From positions 219,883-283,882 of the forward strand of contig JAFDWQ010000005.1 of the NCBI GenBank assembly GCA_018268395.1: 64,000 nucleotides of DNA. The letters are read 5' to 3'. Shown one piece after another: positions 24,325-32,732 of the stretch; position 1 is the stretch's first letter; each line of letters begins with the position of its first letter. The position numbers and the translations under genes are program-made. Source of the DNA: Armatimonadota bacterium (GTDB lineage Bacteria; Armatimonadota; Fimbriimonadia; Fimbriimonadales; Fimbriimonadaceae). A model generated the notes under the pieces. It was not told where the DNA came from and searched no databases. It worked only from the letters and a program-made list of their open reading frames with translations.

Positions 24325-25162
24325 CCGGACGCACGCTCCAGTCCCCACGGTCCCTGTCGTGCCAGTTCCGGACGTCGCCGGACTCCCGTGAGGCTAGAAG
24401 CACTTCGAAATCTAAATCGGCGACCGTCACCGCCTCGACGCCGTGAGGCGTCTCGGCCAAGACGGCGTCGTCCGGGAAGGGCCCGACGGGAGGCGTCAGG
24501 ACGGCGGAAGATCCGACCGCGCTCACGACCGGTTCACGGCCGAGCGATCCGACCAACGACGCATGGACGACGAACACCTGGTTTTCGACGGCTCGTGCCC
24601 GGCAGGACGTCCGGACGCGTCGGAACCCGTGAGCCGTTTCCGTGTAGGCCGGAACGGCTTGGACGAGGACGCCGGATTCGGCCAAAGCCCTTCCCGAGGC
24701 AGGGAACTCAGAGTCATAACAGACCGTGACGCCGAGCCTGGGGTCCGGCAACGTGCGGAGGCCGCGACCAGGCACCAGGCCCCAATCGTCGTCTTCGAAC
24801 CGGGTCAGGACGACCTTCGGCAGGTCCCAAGTGACCGACCCGTCCGGGAAGGCCACGATCGCGCGGTTTTCGATGCCTTCTGGTGTCCTCACGAACAGCG
24901 TCCCTCCGACGATGGTGCAGTGTCGGTCGGCTGCAAGGGCACCGAAGAACCGGACCGTCTCAGGCGCGAAGTCGGCGAGGTATCCAGCGATGTCCTTCTG
25001 CTCCAAGTCCGGCCGGCCGCCCAGCAGTTCGAGACAGGGTAGTTCCGGCAGGACGATCAGGTCGGCACCGGCGCACCGGTCGACCAGGCGTTCGGCATGG
25101 GCATGGAACTTGGCCAAGTCGCCGGTCGGCTCGACGCTCCAAGTGACGGCCGCGACCCTCAC
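24296..25162 (-). CDS. Carbon-nitrogen hydrolase (nitrilase superfamily)
   Basis: This 288-residue enzyme has the Glu-Lys-Cys triad: LPELPC (Glu), DLPKVVLTRFE (Lys) and VTVCYDSEFP (Cys). The family cleaves nitriles or amides such as omega-amidates or carbamoyl compounds; the substrate is unknown. GTG 25162 overlaps the stop of the GNAT gene by GTGA and begins the conserved VRVAAVTWSVEP. Upstream open frame inside the GNAT gene is rejected. Confidence 0.87.
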   Translation of the reverse strand: MRVAAVTWSVEPTGDLAKFHAHAERLVDRCAGADLIVLPELPCLELLGGRPDLEQKDIAGYLADFAPETVRFFGALAADRHCTIVGGTLFVRTPEGIENRAIVAFPDGSVTWDLPKVVLTRFEDDDWGLVPGRGLRTLPDPRLGVTVCYDSEFPASGRALAESGVLVQAVPAYTETAHGFRRVRTSCRARAVENQVFVVHASLVGSLGREPVVSAVGSSAVLTPPVGPFPDDAVLAETPHGVEAVTVADLDFEVLLASRESGDVRNWHDRDRGDWSVRPATCSETSRP

Positions 25163-25773
25163 GGCCGCCACTCCAGCACGGCCGCCGCGTCCCCGGACTC
25201 CTCGTCGTCCATGTGCCCCTCGACGACCTTGACGAACGACAGCCCGTACCGTAGGAGCGGCGTCATCGTGCGGTCCTTCGTCCGCCCTTTGGCCACGGCC
25301 CGGGCGTACAGGACCTTGTCGCTGTTCTTGTTCGCCACCGACCACTCCCGCCAGTCCGGTAATCGGCACGCGGTCCCGAACCGGGTCAACCCCAGCCGTC
25401 GCACGAGGTCGAACCGGGCTTCGTACAAGGCCCGGCCGATGCCTCGCGCCCGAAAGTCCGGATGGACGCTGATGTCCGCCCCGAACAGGGTCGATCCCGC
25501 AGGGTCGTGGGCTGTGAACAGCCGCCCGCCGGTCGTCGACTCCCAATCGCCGTGCCGCTGCCAGGCCTCCTCTAGGACGATCAGGCTGCTCGCGCTCCCG
25601 ACCACTCGACCGTCTTCCAAGGCTACGAACTGGCCCTCTGGGAACACCTCCAGGTGCCGTCCGATGTCTTCAGCCGTCCACAGAAGCGAGGCGGGGAAGG
25701 GGTGCGGAAAGCACGATCGCTGTAGGCCGACCACCCCGCCCACGTCGCCCGTCTCCAAGGTGCGGACTTCCAC
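25159..25773 (-). CDS. GNAT-family N-acetyltransferase
   Basis: The 204-residue protein has an acetyl-CoA-binding core with LFGADISVHPDFRARGIGRALYEA (motif A, residues split here) and the FVALEDGRVVGSASSL strand before it. It is coupled to the nitrilase-family gene, a GNAT plus carbon-nitrogen hydrolase pairing also seen as fused proteins in other bacteria. GTG 25773 is chosen because CAGAAT lies seven bases upstream and homology starts there. Substrate unknown. Confidence 0.82.
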   Translation of the reverse strand: MEVRTLETGDVGGVVGLQRSCFPHPFPASLLWTAEDIGRHLEVFPEGQFVALEDGRVVGSASSLIVLEEAWQRHGDWESTTGGRLFTAHDPAGSTLFGADISVHPDFRARGIGRALYEARFDLVRRLGLTRFGTACRLPDWREWSVANKNSDKVLYARAVAKGRTKDRTMTPLLRYGLSFVKVVEGHMDDEESGDAAAVLEWRP

Positions 25774-25828
25774 GGCCTGAATTCTGACTGGAACCTGCAG
25801 GCGCCTTTGTGACGTACACTGGATCACG

Positions 25829-26710
25829 ATGCCCTCCGCAGTCGTCGAACTCCTGAAAGGCCACAACGCCCCCGTCCGGCTCGTCCGGCCAGGCCCCCAA
25901 GGCTTGACCGTCACCGGCGACACCGAAATGGGACTTTGCCTCTGGCAGGGCCGGGAACTCGTTGATCGACGCGACTTGCGGTCCATCGATCCCAGGCGTA
26001 GGCCGATCGACCGCATCCGGTCCGCCGCCTTCTCGCACGACGGGCGCCACCTTTACCTCGCCTGTGGTTCCCGCCTCGTCGCGACCAAGACCGCTACCGG
26101 CGAGGAACTCTGGGACTACAAAGCGCCGGAGTTCATCCCCTTCCAGCTGTCCTCGCCGATGGACGTCGTCGTCGAACCGTCCGGAACCCTCGTCGTCCCC
26201 TTCGACAACGGCACGTTCGAGCGCATCTCGCCCGAAGGAAAAAGACTCTTGCGTAAGCGCGACAACGACAGTCCGAACTGGATCGCCTCGATGGGGACGG
26301 ACGCCATGATCGGCTGCGACGGCTATCACGTCTGCCGATGGCGACTCCAGGACGGCGTCAAGATCGCAAAGTCGCGCCCGTTCGACCACGCCTTCGACTT
26401 CGCTTACTCGGACTCTTCCGGAGCCGCTATCGTCCGTGACGCCAGCGAGGTCGTCCTCTTCGAGCCCGACGGCCCCAGCCTGCCTTACAGGATCGGCGTC
26501 CGACCTGGGGCGCCCCACGTCGCCGCGTCGCCGGACACGCCACGGCTTGCGTTCGTCGACGGCAACGAAGCCGTCGTCGTCTCGACCCGGGACGAGGCCA
26601 CGGCTCGGGTCGCCGCCGACGAACCGCCGCTCGTCAGCTTGGCTTTCGGCAGCCGAGGAGACTTTTACACGGGCCACGCCGACGGCGGCGTCCGAGTCTG
26701 GGAAGTGTAA
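25829..26710 (+). CDS. WD40-like beta-propeller protein
   Basis: This 293-residue protein carries degenerate propeller repeats, for example LLKGHNAPVRLVRP, IRSAAFSHDGRHLYLACGS, PMDVVVEPSGTLVVPFDNG and the last, FYTGHADGGVRVWEV. No signal peptide is seen, so it is probably cytoplasmic. Such proteins are usually scaffolds; nothing shows a partner. TACACT (25815-25820) ends eight bases before the ATG. The DUF1800 gene follows after 48 bases. Confidence 0.75.
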   Translation: MPSAVVELLKGHNAPVRLVRPGPQGLTVTGDTEMGLCLWQGRELVDRRDLRSIDPRRRPIDRIRSAAFSHDGRHLYLACGSRLVATKTATGEELWDYKAPEFIPFQLSSPMDVVVEPSGTLVVPFDNGTFERISPEGKRLLRKRDNDSPNWIASMGTDAMIGCDGYHVCRWRLQDGVKIAKSRPFDHAFDFAYSDSSGAAIVRDASEVVLFEPDGPSLPYRIGVRPGAPHVAASPDTPRLAFVDGNEAVVVSTRDEATARVAADEPPLVSLAFGSRGDFYTGHADGGVRVWEV

Positions 26711-26758
26711 AACCTCCACGGCCGGCGCGCCGTAGAACCGGACTAGACTGGAGACGGC

Positions 26759-28222
26759 ATGACAGAACGGGACAAAGTCGCCCATCTGCTCCGAAGGTTC
26801 GGGCTCGGCGCGGGCCGTTACGAACTGCGGAACACCGAAGCGCTCGGCACCGAAGGCACGCTCGACCGTCTGCTCGATTTCGAGAAGACCGACGAGAAGT
26901 TCCCCTATAGCCCGTGGTCGTTCGCCGTGCAGGCCGACGGGAAGCTCTACACCGACGCCTACCAGATCGCAGCCTGGTGGGGGCTGCGGTTGCTGATGAC
27001 GCGCCGCCCGCTCCAAGAGCGGCTCGCCCTTTTCTGGCACGACCACTTCGCCGTCAGCGGCGACAAGGTCTTCGAAGGGCCTACGATGCTGGCTTACCTC
27101 GAAATCTTGCGGCAGAAGGGCGCTGGGAGGTTCGACGACCTTCTCCGCGCCGTCTCCAAGCACGGCGCCCTCGTCACGTATCTCGACGCGGGCACGAGCA
27201 CCCGCCACCGTCCGAACGAGAACTACGCCCGCGAGATGTTCGAACTCTTCACGATGGGCATCGGCACCTACACCGAGGCCGACGTCCGGGAAGCGGCCCG
27301 CGCGTTCACGGGCTGGTCGGTCCACTACAGCGGCATCGGCGACGAGACGCCGTACGAAAAACTGGCCGAACGAGCCGCCCGCCAGGGCATGGCGATGTTC
27401 AACTTCTGCGACGTCCCCGCCCACCACGACTCCGGCCCGAAGACCATCCTCGGTCGCAAAGGTGATTTTGGCGGCGATGACGTCCTCGACATGCTCGCCG
27501 CCCGACCCGAGACCGCCCGCCACCTTTGCGGCAAGCTCTGGCGCTTCTTCGCCGGCACCGAGCCCGACGCGAAAACGCTCGACGGCCTCGCCACCGTGTG
27601 GGCCGCTTCCCAAGGCGACGTCAAGGCCGTCCTCCGAGCCATCGCGAGGGCCCCCGCCTTCTGGAGCGGCGAGGTCGTCCGTCAGATGCCGAAGAGTCCC
27701 GTCGACTGGACCGTTTCGCTCTTCCGTGCGTTCGGGCTGTCCGACACCTTCCTGCTCCTCGGCGGCGTACCGACCGACCCCTATGCGCCCGTCAAGGAGG
27801 ACCTCCGCAAGATCGGCGCGGGCGTGTTCTATCTGATGGCCCAGCAAGGATTGACCCTCTTGTTCCCGCCGAGCGTCGGCGGTTGGGAGTGGGGCCCGGC
27901 ATGGATCACGGCGAACAACACCGTCTCGCGCGTCAACCACGCTCAGCTCCTTTTCGTCGGCGACGACCCGAACCGCTATCTCTCCGTGACCCTCGCGGCG
28001 AAGTTCAAGACGGAGGACAAGGTTTCGACGTCGGAGCAGATCGTCGACGCGTTGGCCGACGTCCTCGACGTCCCGCTCGGGCCCGAAGACCGCACCGTCC
28101 TGTCCGAAGCCTGCACGAAGGCGGGCGGGGTCAAGGCGCTCGACGACAAGGAATCGGCGTCGCTGCTCTTCGCACAGTTGGGCCGGCTCCTCTTCGCGTT
28201 GCCTAAAGCGCAGTTGTGCTAG
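26759..28222 (+). CDS. DUF1800 family protein
   Basis: The 487-residue protein begins KVAHLLRRFGLGAG and contains FWHDHFAVSGDKV, RPNENYAREMFELFTMGIG and FTGWSV, the hallmarks of DUF1800. The C-terminal half has PPSVGGWEWGPAWI. The family is widespread in Planctomycetes, Armatimonadota and others, usually beside a DUF1501 gene in an operon. No DUF1501 gene follows here. TAGACT (26744-26749) ends nine bases before the ATG. Function unknown. Confidence 0.88.
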   Translation: MTERDKVAHLLRRFGLGAGRYELRNTEALGTEGTLDRLLDFEKTDEKFPYSPWSFAVQADGKLYTDAYQIAAWWGLRLLMTRRPLQERLALFWHDHFAVSGDKVFEGPTMLAYLEILRQKGAGRFDDLLRAVSKHGALVTYLDAGTSTRHRPNENYAREMFELFTMGIGTYTEADVREAARAFTGWSVHYSGIGDETPYEKLAERAARQGMAMFNFCDVPAHHDSGPKTILGRKGDFGGDDVLDMLAARPETARHLCGKLWRFFAGTEPDAKTLDGLATVWAASQGDVKAVLRAIARAPAFWSGEVVRQMPKSPVDWTVSLFRAFGLSDTFLLLGGVPTDPYAPVKEDLRKIGAGVFYLMAQQGLTLLFPPSVGGWEWGPAWITANNTVSRVNHAQLLFVGDDPNRYLSVTLAAKFKTEDKVSTSEQIVDALADVLDVPLGPEDRTVLSEACTKAGGVKALDDKESASLLFAQLGRLLFALPKAQLC

Positions 28223-28310
28223 GTCGGTCTTCCGTGTCCGGGCGGTTCCAGGCGCCGTCTTCGGGGGACCTGTGTTAAGTCGGTGTTCACCGACCCGTTG
28301 TCCGTGTTAG

Positions 28311-28411
28311 AAAGACACACGCACTCGCTTTGGGGGCTCGCGCACAGAGTGTCGAGCCGCAAAGCCCGCTTTAGCGGTTCGCCATCGCGGCTAAGAGTGC
28401 GTGGCTTCTTT
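28311..28411 (+). ncRNA. Candidate structured RNA upstream of two unknown paralogs
   Basis: A long-range stem closes the element: AAAGA (28311-28315) with TCTTT (28407-28411), then CACGCACTC (28318-28326) with GAGTGCGTG (28395-28403), perfect over nine pairs. Inside are GGCTCG/CGAGCC, AGCCGC/GCGGCT and CGC-TTTA-GCG pairings, some mutually exclusive. Another hairpin (GTCGGT GTTC ACCGAC) lies just upstream at 28280-28295. No known family was recognised. It could be an independent RNA or a 5' element of the following genes; a GATAAT at 28416-28421 after it suggests the gene has its own promoter. The strand is inferred from the neighbours. Confidence 0.4.
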
Positions 28412-28468
28412 CAAAGATAATGTCTAACGTCGTCAGGGCCATGAACCCGACGACGTTCGAGGGTGAAT

Positions 28469-29287
28469 ATGGCTGACAATCCAATTTTCGTCGACGGGCC
28501 GTTCAATATGGTCAAATGGTATTACAGGGCGCCGATCTCGGAGCTCAGGCACTTCCTTTGTGGTCCAGAGCACTGGATCGTGTCGAAGATCATGCCGAAG
28601 TCTCCTAAGTGCACGGCGGGTGTCGACCGTCCTCGGATCACGTTTAGGGCCCAGCCGGACACGTGGAACGAGATCACGATTTCGGGCACCTGTGGTCTCC
28701 CGGCGATCGACATTATGGGCCGGAAGTCCACAGATTCTGGTCTTCCCGTCTATGACGCTGCGACGGCGGCAGAGTTCTGGAGGGACTTCGAGGACGTCCT
28801 GGCGTTCGTCTCGCCGAAAGGTGAGATCAACATCGACTTCATAGAGGGAGAAGCGGCCGATATACACATGCAGGTCGGATCGGACAAGGCGATCCATGCG
28901 GGCCTGATGTTCGCGGTCGCCGTGGACCAGAAGGGCTTTATCGACTGGCTCTTAAGGCCCAAGAAGCTCCTGGTGAAGCGGTCGGCCAGATACTTCAGGC
29001 CCGCTGAAAGGTTTGTGGACGTGGCCTGGCAGAACATCGAGATCGTTCCGAAAGTGTCTTCGAGGGCAGGGGTCGACGAGCTCTCGATGACTTACGACCA
29101 TAAAACGTCCGGCGGGTGCACCTATCCTTGCGTCGAGGTCGCTTGTAACGGTTTCAAAGCAGGATTCACTGTCACTGGCACAGGAACGGAAGCCGACCCG
29201 TTCAAGTTCCGTTGTGAGCTGTTATCGATGTTGGGCAAGCCCTATTGCGTCAATCCGGTCAATCCTCAAGTGGAGTGCCCTGCCTAG
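28469..29287 (+). CDS. Hypothetical protein, first of two diverged tandem paralogs
   Basis: The 272-residue product is not recognised and has no signal peptide or membrane segment. Near its N-terminus APISELRHFLCGPEHWIVSKI lines up with SLEELGPFLADPKRWLGTVI of the next protein, and both continue into a stretch with ITISG or IKLSG. It has ten or so cysteines, several in the C-terminal CTYPCVEVAC region. A GAGGG ribosome site precedes ATG 28469 by five bases; GTG 28463 is an alternative. Base composition looks lower in GC than the flanking genes. Confidence 0.7.
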   Translation: MADNPIFVDGPFNMVKWYYRAPISELRHFLCGPEHWIVSKIMPKSPKCTAGVDRPRITFRAQPDTWNEITISGTCGLPAIDIMGRKSTDSGLPVYDAATAAEFWRDFEDVLAFVSPKGEINIDFIEGEAADIHMQVGSDKAIHAGLMFAVAVDQKGFIDWLLRPKKLLVKRSARYFRPAERFVDVAWQNIEIVPKVSSRAGVDELSMTYDHKTSGGCTYPCVEVACNGFKAGFTVTGTGTEADPFKFRCELLSMLGKPYCVNPVNPQVECPA

Positions 29288-29310
29288 AACACGTCACAAG
29301 ACTTCAGAAC

Positions 29311-29330
29311 AAAGAGCAAAGAGCAAAGAG
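29311..29330 (+). repeat. Short tandem repeat at the ribosome-binding site
   Basis: The seven-base unit AAAGAGC is repeated twice, followed by a partial AAAGAG, directly before the ATG at 29335. It supplies the GAG-type ribosome site. A gain or loss of a unit would change spacing only upstream, so any effect would be mild. Confidence 0.5.
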
Positions 29331-29334
29331 AACC

Positions 29335-30087
29335 ATGCCGAACAACGTTTTTAAAGTGACACTACACCCGGACGAGACCGTTTGGGGCGCGACGATCAGC
29401 CTGGAAGAGCTGGGGCCATTCTTGGCCGACCCGAAGAGGTGGCTCGGAACGGTCATCTCCGAGCGGGCGGGCCGAGACGCTCCTCTCTTGGTCCACACGA
29501 CCGGAGCCGACGACAGCGACGAGATCAAATTGTCGGGCATGGAGGAGACGTCGAACGTGTGCCTGAAAATCGGGGGCCGGGCCCTCGCGGTGGGAGGAAC
29601 CGGGTTCCTCGAAGACCTGCGCACCACGTCTTCGACGAGCGCTTTGGACGAGGAGATCGCGCGGGCCAGCGACAAGGCGTCCGTCGTCACGTATGCCATC
29701 CCTAGCTACGGCGAAGTCTGCGTCATGGTCCCTCTGGGGCCTGATTCGTTCCTGACGTTCCAACTCGTCGAGACGCTCCGGCGCGAAGCGGTCCTTGTCC
29801 AATGGTTTAACGAGACCGCCTTGCCGAAGTCGTCGCTCCTGGTCGCGGACGACGGCTCGCGACACGAGACCGCACCGGATTCGGTCAAGCTTGTTTCCAG
29901 TGAAGGTCAGTCGTCCGCAGTTGACCTTCCCGCCAGAGTCGAACCCTTGACCGACGACCATAGGCTAGCCGGGTTCGATCAGACGGTCCTCACGGTCCAG
30001 GCGACGATCGTGGGGAAGGACGACGGCTCAGGCGCCGTCCTGTGCCAGCCCTATGCCTTGAACCTCGAACCGGCCCAATCGTCATAG
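29335..30087 (+). CDS. Hypothetical protein, second of two diverged tandem paralogs
   Basis: The 250-residue product is cytoplasmic by appearance and unrecognised. It shares the N-terminal layout of the preceding protein: a WGATISLEELGPFLADPKRW block, a nine-residue shift, then DEIKLSGMEETSNVCLKIGG. It lacks the cysteine-rich C-terminus and has instead a long acidic, serine-rich middle. It starts 47 bases after the first gene and is likely cotranscribed. Function unknown. Confidence 0.7.
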   Translation: MPNNVFKVTLHPDETVWGATISLEELGPFLADPKRWLGTVISERAGRDAPLLVHTTGADDSDEIKLSGMEETSNVCLKIGGRALAVGGTGFLEDLRTTSSTSALDEEIARASDKASVVTYAIPSYGEVCVMVPLGPDSFLTFQLVETLRREAVLVQWFNETALPKSSLLVADDGSRHETAPDSVKLVSSEGQSSAVDLPARVEPLTDDHRLAGFDQTVLTVQATIVGKDDGSGAVLCQPYALNLEPAQSS

Positions 30088-30096
30088 GCCGTTCGT

Positions 30097-30152
30097 CCGC
30101 ACCCCGCGTGCCTGCAGAGTCGTGAACTGCGCAAGGGGAACGTGGGGTGCGG
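30097..30152. other. Large stem-loop between convergent genes
   Basis: CCGCACCCCGCGT (30097-30109) pairs with ACGTGGGGTGCGG (30140-30152) over 13 positions with one G-U pair. An inner GCAG/CTGC hairpin fills the loop. There is no T-run on either side, so it is not a standard intrinsic terminator. It may end transcription in another way or protect 3' ends. Confidence 0.55.
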
Positions 30153-30167
30153 TTCGAGAACGAAAAA

Positions 30168-30665
30168 TCAGCGGCCGATCTTGGCGACCTGGTACTTGAG
30201 CCTTCCGGCGGGGGCGTCGAACTCGGCGGTGTCACCGGGTTTCTTGCCCATCAGCGCCTGCCCCATCGGCGATTCCTCGCTGATGTAGTCGTTGTCGGGG
30301 TCGGCTTCGACGCTCGCGACCATTCTCACTTCGAACTCGATGCCGCGCTCGGAGTCTTTGACCGTCACCCGCGACCCGAGCCCGACCTGGTCGGTGGGGA
30401 TCTGGTCGTTCTGGATGACGTCCGCGCTGGCGAGGACCATTTTGAGCTGGTTGATCCGGTCCTCGACGATGGCCTGTTCCATTTTGACTTCGTCGAGTTC
30501 GTTGTTGTCTTCCGAGAACTCGCCGTGGTCCTTGCTCTCGCGGATGCGCTCGGCGATCTCGGCGCGCTTGACGTGCGTCAGGTGCGCCAACTCGTCCTGG
30601 AGCCGCTTGTGGCCCTCAGGGGTGAGCAGCATAGGCTGCGAAGATTCGAGTTCGAGTTCTTCCAT
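30168..30665 (-). CDS. greA: Transcript cleavage factor GreA (copy 2)
   Basis: This 165-residue protein is a GreA/GreB-family factor with an N-terminal coiled coil (LTPEGHKRLQDELAHLTHVKR) and the C-terminal EESPMGQALMGKKPGDTAEF. The coiled-coil tip reads HGEFSEDNNELDEVK, so acidic residues remain but the usual Asp is Glu. ATG 30665 (MEELELESS) is preferred to ATG 30707 because TAGAAT lies between the two. Two Gre factors in one window is notable. Confidence 0.88.
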   Translation of the reverse strand: MEELELESSQPMLLTPEGHKRLQDELAHLTHVKRAEIAERIRESKDHGEFSEDNNELDEVKMEQAIVEDRINQLKMVLASADVIQNDQIPTDQVGLGSRVTVKDSERGIEFEVRMVASVEADPDNDYISEESPMGQALMGKKPGDTAEFDAPAGRLKYQVAKIGR

Positions 30666-30848
30666 AGGATCGAGCGAGGGAGCGATTCTAGCACGCTGAA
30701 GGGCCATATTCCATATTCCCGGTGGGATTGAGACGGACTTTCGCCAGGAAAGGTTCCTGTGCCGCTTCGTTACTACAACGCCTTAACCCGCCCGAGCGTT
30801 TTCACGTAGGACCTGGAACCGCACCCAGACCAGGGATAATGTCCCGTA

Positions 30849-31595
30849 GTGAGCCTGCGCTGGCCTGGTCTTTGTTTCGCTTTCGCGGTCCTTCCGGCCT
30901 TGGGACAGGCCGACTCCACGTTCGATCCCGAAAGGGTGCCCCCCCAGATCGTCGTGATGGTGCACAAGCACCGTCTCGGTCCGGACATGGTCGAAGTCAC
31001 AGCGGCTTCGGCGACCTATCCCAAGGCGTTGCTCGAGTCCCAGGCGGCGGCCATCGCCCGGTTATCGGGCTCCGAGGCCCGCGGGTTGACCACGTTCGTC
31101 CAGGGCACGGACCCCAAGTTCAAGTTCGTCAAGGCGACGTTCGCGATGGACGGGATGATCGACAGGGAAGGGGGCCGGATCCGGCTCGACCCCCTCGTGA
31201 AAGCGTTCCTCGGCGCCCCCGCGCCTCACACCGTTACGGGCCTCCTCGTGACCTTCGAAGGAGAAAAGCCGGTCGATAAGCAGACGCTCAAGGAGTATTC
31301 CGAGCCGGAGAAAGACCCGGTCGTCGCCCTCAAGGCGCGCGTCGCGACGCAACCGGACGCGATCGAATACCGCATCGCCGTCCGCACGCAAGACCCCGCG
31401 GCGTTCACGGTCCCGGACCGTTACGTCGAACGAACCGGCCCGGCGGAAACGTCTAAAGCGGTCCGTCCATCGGGGCTGCCGACGGGAGCCATCGCGCTCG
31501 TCGCCGTCGCCGCTTTGGCGGGCGGGGCGTTGGTATACTTCCTGCTCGCCGGACGGTCCTCCAGCGCCCGAGGCCGGACAGCTCCAAGGACTTAA
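30849..31595 (+). CDS. Secreted or membrane-anchored protein of unknown function, upstream of pilT
   Basis: The 248-residue product has an N-terminal signal (LRWPGLCFAFAVLPALGQA) and a C-terminal membrane segment (TGAIALVAVAALAGGALVYFLLA) with a short basic tail. The middle is soluble with no recognised domain. GTG 30849 follows GATAAT (30835-30840) by eight bases. It ends five bases before the PilT-family gene, so the two form an operon and a pilus-related role is possible. Confidence 0.7.
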   Translation: MSLRWPGLCFAFAVLPALGQADSTFDPERVPPQIVVMVHKHRLGPDMVEVTAASATYPKALLESQAAAIARLSGSEARGLTTFVQGTDPKFKFVKATFAMDGMIDREGGRIRLDPLVKAFLGAPAPHTVTGLLVTFEGEKPVDKQTLKEYSEPEKDPVVALKARVATQPDAIEYRIAVRTQDPAAFTVPDRYVERTGPAETSKAVRPSGLPTGAIALVAVAALAGGALVYFLLAGRSSSARGRTAPRT

Positions 31596-31600
31596 GTTTC

Positions 31601-32680
31601 ATGCGTGACGCGACATCCCTCAAGATTCGGGACCTGATCGAAGCCGGCTATGCCGTGACCGCTTCGGACGTGATGATCAAGGTCGGGCACATGCCCATGA
31701 TGAAGCAATTCAGCGCGATCAAGCCGTTGCCGGGCGATTGGCCGGTCTTGGACGAAGAAGACATCATGCGGCTGCTGGGCGAAGTCATGAACGCCCGGAT
31801 GAAGGAGAAGTTCGAGGAAACGAACGAGATGGACCTCGCCTTCGAGATCAAAGGAAAGGCCCGCATCCGTACGAACGTCTACCGGCAGCGAGGCGGCCCC
31901 GCCGCCGTCATGCGGATCATCCCGGCCCGCATCCGGACGCTTGAGGAACTCGGGCTGCCGTCCGTCCTCGCCGAGCAGACGAAGCACCGCCAGGGCCTCA
32001 TCCTCTGTACGGGGCCGACGGGTTCCGGTAAGACGACGACCCTCGCCGCCCTGCTCGACATCATCAACGAGCAGCGCCCGGTCCACATCGTCACGGTCGA
32101 GGACCCGCTCGAAATCGTCCACGAAGACAAGACCGCCTACTTCAGCCAGCGTGAGATCGGCATCGACACCGAGGACTTCATGCCCGCACTCCGCGCGGTC
32201 GTCCGCGAAGCCCCGGACGTCATCCTCATCGGTGAAATGCGCGACGTCATCACGATGCACACCGCGCTCCAGGCCGGTGAAACGGGCCACTTGGTGTTCT
32301 CGACGGTCCACACCGCGTCCGCCTACGAGACGCTCGACCGAATCATCAACATGTTCCCGCCGCACGAAAAGGTGCACCTCTGCCAGCGCTTGGCCAACTC
32401 GCTCCGTGCGATCATCGCGCAGAAGCTCGTCCCGCGCGCCGACGGTCAGGGCCGCGTCGTGGTCCCCGAAATCCTCATTTGCACGCCGACGGTCTCGAAA
32501 GCTATCGAAGACGGGCACTTCGGAGACATCTATCACCTGATGAACGAAGGCGGCTTCTGGGGCATGCAGACCATGAACCAGGGCCTCGCGCGGTACGTCA
32601 AGGCGGGCATCATCTCGGAAGAGGTCGCGATCAACTACGCGGGCATCGTGTCCGAGTTGAAGCAGATGCTACGCCGCTAA
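31601..32680 (+). CDS. PilT/PilU-family type IV pilus retraction ATPase (paralog 1)
   Basis: This 359-residue ATPase has Walker A GPTGSGKTTT, the Asp box around TVEDPLEIVHEDK, Walker B VILIGEMRD and the His box GETGHLVFSTVHT. The N-terminal domain and the C-terminal ending (GGFWGMQTMNQGLARYV) look more like PilU than the two paralogs at 37135 and 38288. PilT-type ATPases depolymerise pili at the inner membrane. No PilB, PilC or PilM-Q genes are in the window. Confidence 0.9.
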   Translation: MRDATSLKIRDLIEAGYAVTASDVMIKVGHMPMMKQFSAIKPLPGDWPVLDEEDIMRLLGEVMNARMKEKFEETNEMDLAFEIKGKARIRTNVYRQRGGPAAVMRIIPARIRTLEELGLPSVLAEQTKHRQGLILCTGPTGSGKTTTLAALLDIINEQRPVHIVTVEDPLEIVHEDKTAYFSQREIGIDTEDFMPALRAVVREAPDVILIGEMRDVITMHTALQAGETGHLVFSTVHTASAYETLDRIINMFPPHEKVHLCQRLANSLRAIIAQKLVPRADGQGRVVVPEILICTPTVSKAIEDGHFGDIYHLMNEGGFWGMQTMNQGLARYVKAGIISEEVAINYAGIVSELKQMLRR

Positions 32681-32701
32681 TCTCATCCGGCTCCCTCTCT
32701 G

Positions 32702-32730
32702 GCCCGTCCGAGCACGTCTCGGACGGGCTT
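32702..32730 (+). terminator. Stem-loop after pilT paralog 1, just before the TauE/SafE start
   Basis: GCCCGTCCGAG (32702-32712) pairs perfectly with CTCGGACGGGC (32718-32728) around CACGT, followed by TTAAAT. The T-run is weak. The stem ends four bases before the next ATG, where it would also block ribosome access on any read-through transcript. Confidence 0.6.
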
Positions 32731-32732
32731 AA

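Noticed and set aside
25670..27940. A 756-codon open frame on the minus strand
   Set aside because: It is antisense to the propeller and DUF1800 genes, whose products show clear family motifs. The minus frame is rich in Gly, Arg, Val and Asp, typical of GC-driven antisense frames.
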